DNA of 64,000 bases from NCBI GenBank assembly GCA_001949185.1, contig BDGG01000005.1, positions 1,911,249-1,975,248 of the forward strand. The letters run 5' to 3'. Origin of the DNA: Ramazzottius varieornatus. Lineage: Eukaryota > Tardigrada > Eutardigrada > Parachela > Ramazzottiidae. The notes under the pieces are model-generated. The model worked only from the letters and a program-made list of their open reading frames with translations. It was not told the DNA's origin and searched no databases. Each line of letters opens with the position of its first letter. The stretch's first letter is position 1. The translations under genes and the position numbers were made by a program. Shown here one piece after another: positions 59,245-64,000 of the stretch.

Positions 59245-59350
59245 CCGGCAAACAATGTCGGGACAATCGTTCAAGTGACGTTTCCAGACAGTAACGAAGG
59301 AAATTGCGCCACTTGGAGATCATGATCACCTTAAAATTATTTGCCGGCCT
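59245..59350 (+). repeat. family A foldback, copy 13
   Basis: CCGGCAAACAATGTCG and ATTATTTGCCGG termini; inner arms TTCAAGTGACG and TGCGCCACTTGGAG. Confidence 0.7.
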
Positions 59351-59763
59351 TCCAAATGCATCCGGCGATTCATTCATGTCCAGCATGGAATGTGTTTTTG
59401 CGCTAATGTAGAAGGTGGAGAAGGACATCTTGGCCGACGCGGAGCATTCCGACAGAAGAATGTCCATGTCGTTCGCGGGCATAAATTCATCGCACGATTC
59501 TTCAAGCAACCAACATTCTGTAGTCATTGCAAGGATTTCATCTGGTAAGCCAAATTTTCTCTGATGTCTACCGATATTTGAGCTGAAAGTGAGATACTTT
59601 CGGAAGGGTTAGAATTATGTAAATAAACAGCGCAGCTTAATCGAAGCAAACTTTTCTTTAATGTGTGGATTATTGACATAACGTGGATGGAGTTTCCGTG
59701 TTTTCTTTCACACAGAACATCTTTCCATTCACTCATTGTCTTCTTGTTCTTATTTTCTTATAG

Positions 59764-62700
59764 GGGATTCGGCAAGCAAGGATTTCAATGTCAAGGTGAG
59801 TAAACCGTCATGACTGGGAAGCTTCCGGGTAGAAAAGAGGATCGATCAAACGTTCTATTGAAAATTTGAAGTCTTTTCACTCAAGTTAATTTCTGATTCT
59901 TCGGTCGAGCGTAAGCCGGAGTCGTGACGACAATACTCGGTCGAGCGTAACAAATATCCACGCCAACAATGCCGGTGGTGATAACTAAGTAGCTAGTGGG
60001 TTCTAATGATAGAGTTCAGATAGTATTGTGGAGAGAGCCGCCGGAAACTGAAAACTGGTCTAGATTTCGATTCTTGAATAAACAGCAAAAATCACACAGA
60101 CAGACGTCGTGAAGCGCATGACTGATGTTGCTGACAGCTATCGTAGTTTCGCAAAACGATGATGTTTCTGGCTATCTTTTTGTGTCGGATGCATTAATTA
60201 CGATACGAGGTAAAACTAGCGGACTTGTCCATGTAAAATCGCATGGTGAAGTTGTCCACCCTGAAAAGTTGGCACATGTACATAGCTTGATTGATTAGAA
60301 TCAGCTGATTTTTCAAAAACAGGCTTTTTAACATTGCGTCGACCGTCCCTCTCCTTAGCGGATGTCTCTCAACAAATCCGCTCTTCTTCCGGGTCTACGA
60401 TGTTCGACAAATAGATAGGGGGTTTTTTCCTATCGAATTAACCAAAAAGTAACAAGATCTGATCAGCCGATGAGCAGATCTAGGGTGGACAAGTACCCCA
60501 TGCGATTTTACATGGACAAGTCCGCTAGTTTTACCTCGTAGTGATCGCTCCGTGACGGCAAAATATGATCACCAAGGTTCCTTTTGTCCGCTCGAGAAAC
60601 TTTCCTGACAAATACAGGTTTCTGCGAGAATGATATACCAAAATACGGAAGAATTTCTCAGAAACTTGAAAGCGTTTCCGAAAAGTGGAACCGGAAGGAG
60701 GGTTTCCAAGAGTTTGATTTAGCATTGGGGTGGACATTGTTTTCTACAAATGTTTTTCAGAAATAAGGCTCGGCTAGAGGCTCTTCGTTTCTGCAGGTTA
60801 GTTATCCGCGCACGTGTTATCTTTTTTTTCAAAACAGGGGAAAAATCAAGAGGGGACATGACTGGAATAGAAAGATCATGTTCCACGCATGTGGGAGTAA
60901 TCATGTCAGTCTCGGGCTCGCGGATAGTAAAACCCACCCATTCTTTAGCGATTGCAGCTAATTCAGTTTTCAACATGGCTCTTCAATTTTTAGAAGGGCA
61001 AACTTTTTCACAATAGTAGATGTTGATCAGGACTATCAATGATGTATTCTCTCTGAGGATATGGGGTGATGATGTGGCGATAATATCCGGCCAGAGTCAT
61101 CGTTGACGTTTGGCCTCTTGGTGATGAAAATGGGTCCTCGGTGAGATGGATATTTGTCTGCACTTAGACTAGCTAGCAGGTGTCTCATATGGATGTGTAT
61201 GCATCCATCCGTTGAATACCTCGCGTACTTCCTGAGGGAATCTTCTTTTTTGCCGGAAAGAAAGAGCCAGTTCCCTTTGGTATCCTTTTGACACAAAGGG
61301 CGGTAGATCAACGCTGGATCGTCACAGTGTACCATGTTATAACGACCCGCCATAGGAATCATACAGCTTGCACTAGCAGTTCAATATTGATCGGGACACA
61401 GGCTACACGGGGAAACAACAACGGAGCCAGGCTCGTCGTCGCGCGATTATCATTCCCCGTCAAGACTCATAACGACGCTCCACTACTATGTAATCAAATT
61501 TCCAACTGAGCTAGTTTCCCATTTAGATCTATCCTTTCTTCCCCGAAGAGTGGGTGTAATCTATAGAGGACGGACATTAGAGATCCAAACATAAATTATT
61601 TACACGTGAGACCGGTGAAAAGTCCATGAGAGTTCCTTCCTCATCACTCAACGAGATTACTGTATTCCCGCGAAAGTTTTACGTAGTCACATGACAGGCC
61701 CATACATTAGGCCCCGGGTGATCATGGTCCAATCAGCAGCCCACGAGGATTATTTATAGGCCTGTCATGTGACTGCGCAAAACTTTCGCGGGAATACAGT
61801 ACGCGTTGAGGTTCGACACATAATTTTCGGGAAAATTTCTAGGTTATCCAAATTGCAGGCAAACAAATTCGACGGGGTCGTTTTTCCAAGTAGGGTACAC
61901 TCTTACCCAATAATAATGCAAACGTTCGCCACTTGGAAAAACAGTCTGGTCGAGTTTGCCTGATGCTTTCTGAAGTTTCAGAATATTAGGAAACCAAGTG
62001 CAGACTTAATCTCGGAATAAAAGTTGCTGTAATAATAGAACGGAAGATTTATGTTAAAATGGATTGGAAATTTATGGGGTGGAAGACACGAGCTGTTGTT
62101 GGTTCGGGAGTCGATATGGGGCATTTCTTGGAATTTGGACTAATGGCTAATTTGTTGTTTTTGCTTTTGCAGTCTGTTCCTTCGTGGTGCACAAACGATG
62201 CCATGAGTTCGTCACATTCGTTTGTCCCGGCGCCGACAAAGGACCGGACTCCGACGTAAGTCCGTAAATTTTGGGAAATTTGATATCCTTTGTGGTGCAA
62301 TGGAGCGAGCGTGACCATGGCTCATGGGTTAGCCGACAAGGAATTCGCAGCAAATTGGGCGTTCGCGTGCCGAACGGTTAGGACATTTAACGCGAAGTAG
62401 GCAGTTTAGACTTAGCACGACATGTCAGAACCATTGGTCCTCGAACTCGTGATGCGTTCACGTTTGAGGACCATAATGCAGACGTTGACATCGGTCTTTG
62501 AGATCTCGGTGCAAGCAACCATCTTTCACAGGCAATCGAGAACCAAGTGGAACGGAAGAAAAGCCATCGCAGAAATCAAATCAGAGGCTTTGAAAGTTTC
62601 CTGCGTGATCTAGCGAGTCGACAACCTTATTTGATACGGTCGAGTAGAAATCGAGGCTCTGTGACTATTATACAGCGCTGCTGACTGACAGTGAGGAAAC

Positions 62701-63597
62701 TTGGTTTCTATAATTATTGAAGTATTATTAAATTCCATTTCAAAGTTATTGCAGTCTGGCTGTTCACGCGCCGGACGCTGCAGAGCTGGAATACAGGAAG
62801 TGGAGTGAACTTGATGCGAATACAGTTCGTGAACCATAAACAGGATCGTTAAAATTATATGAGAAGTTTGTGCAAAAAGTTGGAAACATTGGCGTGCAGT
62901 TGGCGAGCTCGTTTAATCAATAACGATGTTGTTACGATGGAGGAGAGGGACTTAGAGGATGCGAGGCTCGCAGAGAAAGGGAACTGGCAATGATAAAAAT
63001 TAACATCGACACTTTTTACTAGCTATTAGCCGTGCCGTCGAATGCATTACGATGGCAGCATCAGGAATACCGGCCCAATGGGAATTGACCGCCCCCATTA
63101 CGAGCGAAACAGCCTGATGAAAACGAGCTTAGCTGACAAGGCTTTTCTACAATCTTCCGTTTGAGGTAACGAATCCGAGGACCTCACGTTACCACCTAAG
63201 AGAACTTCGCATCCAAAACCAGAAGGCTTTCAAATAAACGGCAGCGTCTGCCGTGCGAGTACCTACATACACATCCATCATTATGGTTTCTGGGTTCGTT
63301 GTATGTAGGTTTATGAACGATCAGGGGATTTTGTGAACTGGCCTCCCGCTTTAGCAAAATACATCTGGAAATTGATAAGATGATCGTAGGGAGTCATACA
63401 GACAGGGAACAAACAAGAAAGAGGTCCTGAAAGGAAATGTATCGATTTTTAAATGTCTGGAATAATATTGGTTTGATCTTTGCAGTATCCTCGTGCCAAA
63501 CATAAGTTTCGGATCTACACCTACTCCAGCCCGACGTTCTGCGACCATTGTGGATCTCTCCTCTACGGACTGATTCATCAAGGAATGAAATGTGAAG
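59764..63597 (+). CDS. conventional protein kinase C, partial (C1 domains)
   Basis: Three exons of a conventional PKC lie at the right end: 59764-59795 ([10 protein letters not shown]), 62173-62255 ([20 protein letters not shown] then ADKGPDSD) and 63486-63597 ([20 protein letters not shown] then [12 protein letters not shown]). They cover the end of C1A and most of C1B, with the Cys and His zinc ligands present. C1 domains bind diacylglycerol at the membrane; the GADKGPDSD linker and [20 protein letters not shown] block are typical of PKC alpha/beta/gamma. Phases agree (1, 0, 1). The N-terminal exon with pseudosubstrate was not found upstream, and C2 and kinase exons must lie beyond 64000. 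The introns are unusually long for this window (2377 and 1230 bases) and full of repeats. Confidence 0.9.
60204..60540. mobile_element. family D TIR element (MITE)
   Basis: A 337-base element with terminal inverted repeats of about 60 bases. The left end CGAGGTAAAACTAGCGGACT and beyond, through ATGTAAAATCGCATGG, recurs inverted up to 60538. TA dinucleotides flank both sides, suggesting Tc1/mariner-like insertion. No transposase frame is present. Confidence 0.75.
61659..61800. mobile_element. family C foldback element (complete)
   Basis: A 142-base palindromic element. The first about 42 bases (ACTGTATTCCCGCGAAAGTT onward to CATGACAGGCC) recur inverted at the end with only two or three mismatches. 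TA dinucleotides border the shared CTGTATTCC/GGAATACAG ends, which would fit a TA target duplication. No coding capacity. Confidence 0.75.
61858..61960 (+). repeat. family A foldback, copy 14 (PKC intron)
   Basis: GGCAAACAAATTCGAC and GTCGAGTTTGCC termini; inner arms TTTTTCCAAGTAGGGTAC and TTCGCCACTTGGAAAAAC. Confidence 0.8.
62256..63485. other. PKC intron
   Basis: No gene is seen. A family B foldback lies at about 63258-63315. Confidence 0.5.
63258..63315. repeat. family B foldback, copy 10 (PKC intron)
   Basis: GTACCTACATACACATC and CGTTGTATGTAGGTTTAT inverted ends. Confidence 0.7.
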
Positions 63598-63626
63598 GTG
63601 AGTCTATCTATAATTACCTGTGATGC

Positions 63627-63717
63627 ACTGTATTCCCGCGAAAGTTTTGCGCANNNNNNNNNNNNNNNNNNNNNNNNNNNNNNNNNNNNNNNNNNNNNNN
63701 NNNTCGCGGGAATACAG
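63627..63717. mobile_element. family C foldback element (interrupted by gap)
   Basis: Both termini match the complete copy at 61659-61800. The centre is replaced by 50 N. Confidence 0.75.
63654..63703. other. assembly gap of 50 N inside a family C palindrome
   Basis: Exactly 50 unknown bases. They are flanked on the left by ACTGTATTCCCGCGAAAG and on the right by TCGCGGGAATACAGT, the inverted ends of the element seen complete at 61659-61800. Confidence 0.9.
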
Positions 63718-64000
63718 TATTTAGCATTGTCTGCTGTTGTTAGCCGGGCTCAAGAGGAAATCAAAAGTGAAGGGTCAGTATTTTCGTAATCTGAAGAGAA
63801 GTAATCTAACGATAATTCTATGCGATTCGAAGAGAAACGATACGAGGTAAACGACATAAGCATATCGATTTTCGCACCATAATTCGGGCAACGCAAAACG
63901 TTTGAACATTATCGTCAATGCTTGTTTAATCTCTCATCGTACGCCTGTTGATACAACATTAGGCTTTTTAACACTGGACAGACCCACCTCCCTCCCAGGC

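Larger units (their letters stand above)
57012..59763. other. long spacer with possible 5' exons, no firm gene
   Basis: A minus-strand segment at about 57318-57515 is bounded by a pyrimidine-rich acceptor and a good donor (CG|GTAAGT). Within it an ATG frame reads MGHPDPEVETVMGKEASAIG; it could be an upstream exon of SLC15 copy 2. A minus-strand frame at 57844-58137 includes a signal-peptide-like stretch (YLCVFLLIIQAAYAD) but has no recognised domain. A half family B repeat is at about 58445 and a family A copy at 59245-59350. The upstream PKC exon expected before 59764 was not found here. Confidence 0.35.
59796..62172. other. PKC intron rich in mobile repeats
   Basis: This 2.4 kb intron contains a family D element (60204-60540), a family C palindrome (61659-61800) and a family A copy (61858-61960). 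A plus-strand frame at 60750-61016 and others are short and unrecognised. Confidence 0.5.

Noticed and set aside
12863-61960. Repeated short inverted units could be read as a CRISPR array
   Set aside because: The units are dispersed over 50 kb, palindromic, diverged and separated by exons; there are no regular spacers, and the genome is animal.

Overview
This is a stretch of animal nuclear genome. Almost every gene is split by short GT-AG introns (mostly 50-250 bases). The gene set is metazoan: a conventional protein kinase C, an ezrin/radixin/moesin protein, a LEM-domain nuclear envelope protein, a KSR-type pseudokinase, an HMMR-like protein, SHPRH, FAM91, SLC22 and SLC15 transporters. The compact intron-rich layout suggests a small invertebrate genome, but the phylum cannot be fixed from this sequence.

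Layout. Positions 392-4373 (-) hold a Sen1/senataxin-like helicase with a DNA transposon in its largest intron. 5600-8700 (+) is a decayed non-LTR retrotransposon with zinc fingers and a restriction-like endonuclease. 8935-12484 (+) is a complete FAM91 gene. 13638-15421 (-) is a KSR-like pseudokinase. 18137-25306 (-) is a complete 16-exon SHPRH, divergent from 25950-28098 (+), Sas10/UTP3. FTCD follows at 28730-31022 (+). ERM (32048-36052, -) is divergent from a LEM protein (36978-37871, +), which converges on arginase (38210-39796, -). Then come minus-strand genes: HMMR-like (40396-42582), SLC22-like (43430-45826), two SLC15 peptide transporters (46261-50845 and 53098-57011) and, between them, an NNMT-type methyltransferase (51480-52597). 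The window ends inside a conventional PKC gene (59764 onward, +), which runs past the right edge. Exon models were built by hand from splice consensus, phase and family similarity. Boundaries are usually exact but may be off by one or two bases.

The most striking feature is a dense population of small foldback (MITE-like) repeats, mostly inside introns. Family A (about 105-125 bases, ends like TGGGAGCTCGGCAAAC) has about 16 copies. Family B (about 50-65 bases, ends like ACCTGCATACA) has about 11, including copies in five SHPRH introns. Families C and D are larger palindromic elements near the PKC gene, and the only assembly gap lies inside a family C copy. One FAM91 intron (12041-12171) is almost entirely a family A element, so introner-like behaviour is worth testing.

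There is no operon logic here. Functionally the genes fall into nucleolar and DNA-damage roles (Sas10, SHPRH, Sen1-like), cell cortex, spindle and nuclear envelope (ERM, HMMR, LEM), nitrogen and one-carbon metabolism (FTCD, arginase, methyltransferase), membrane transport (SLC22, SLC15) and signalling (KSR, PKC).
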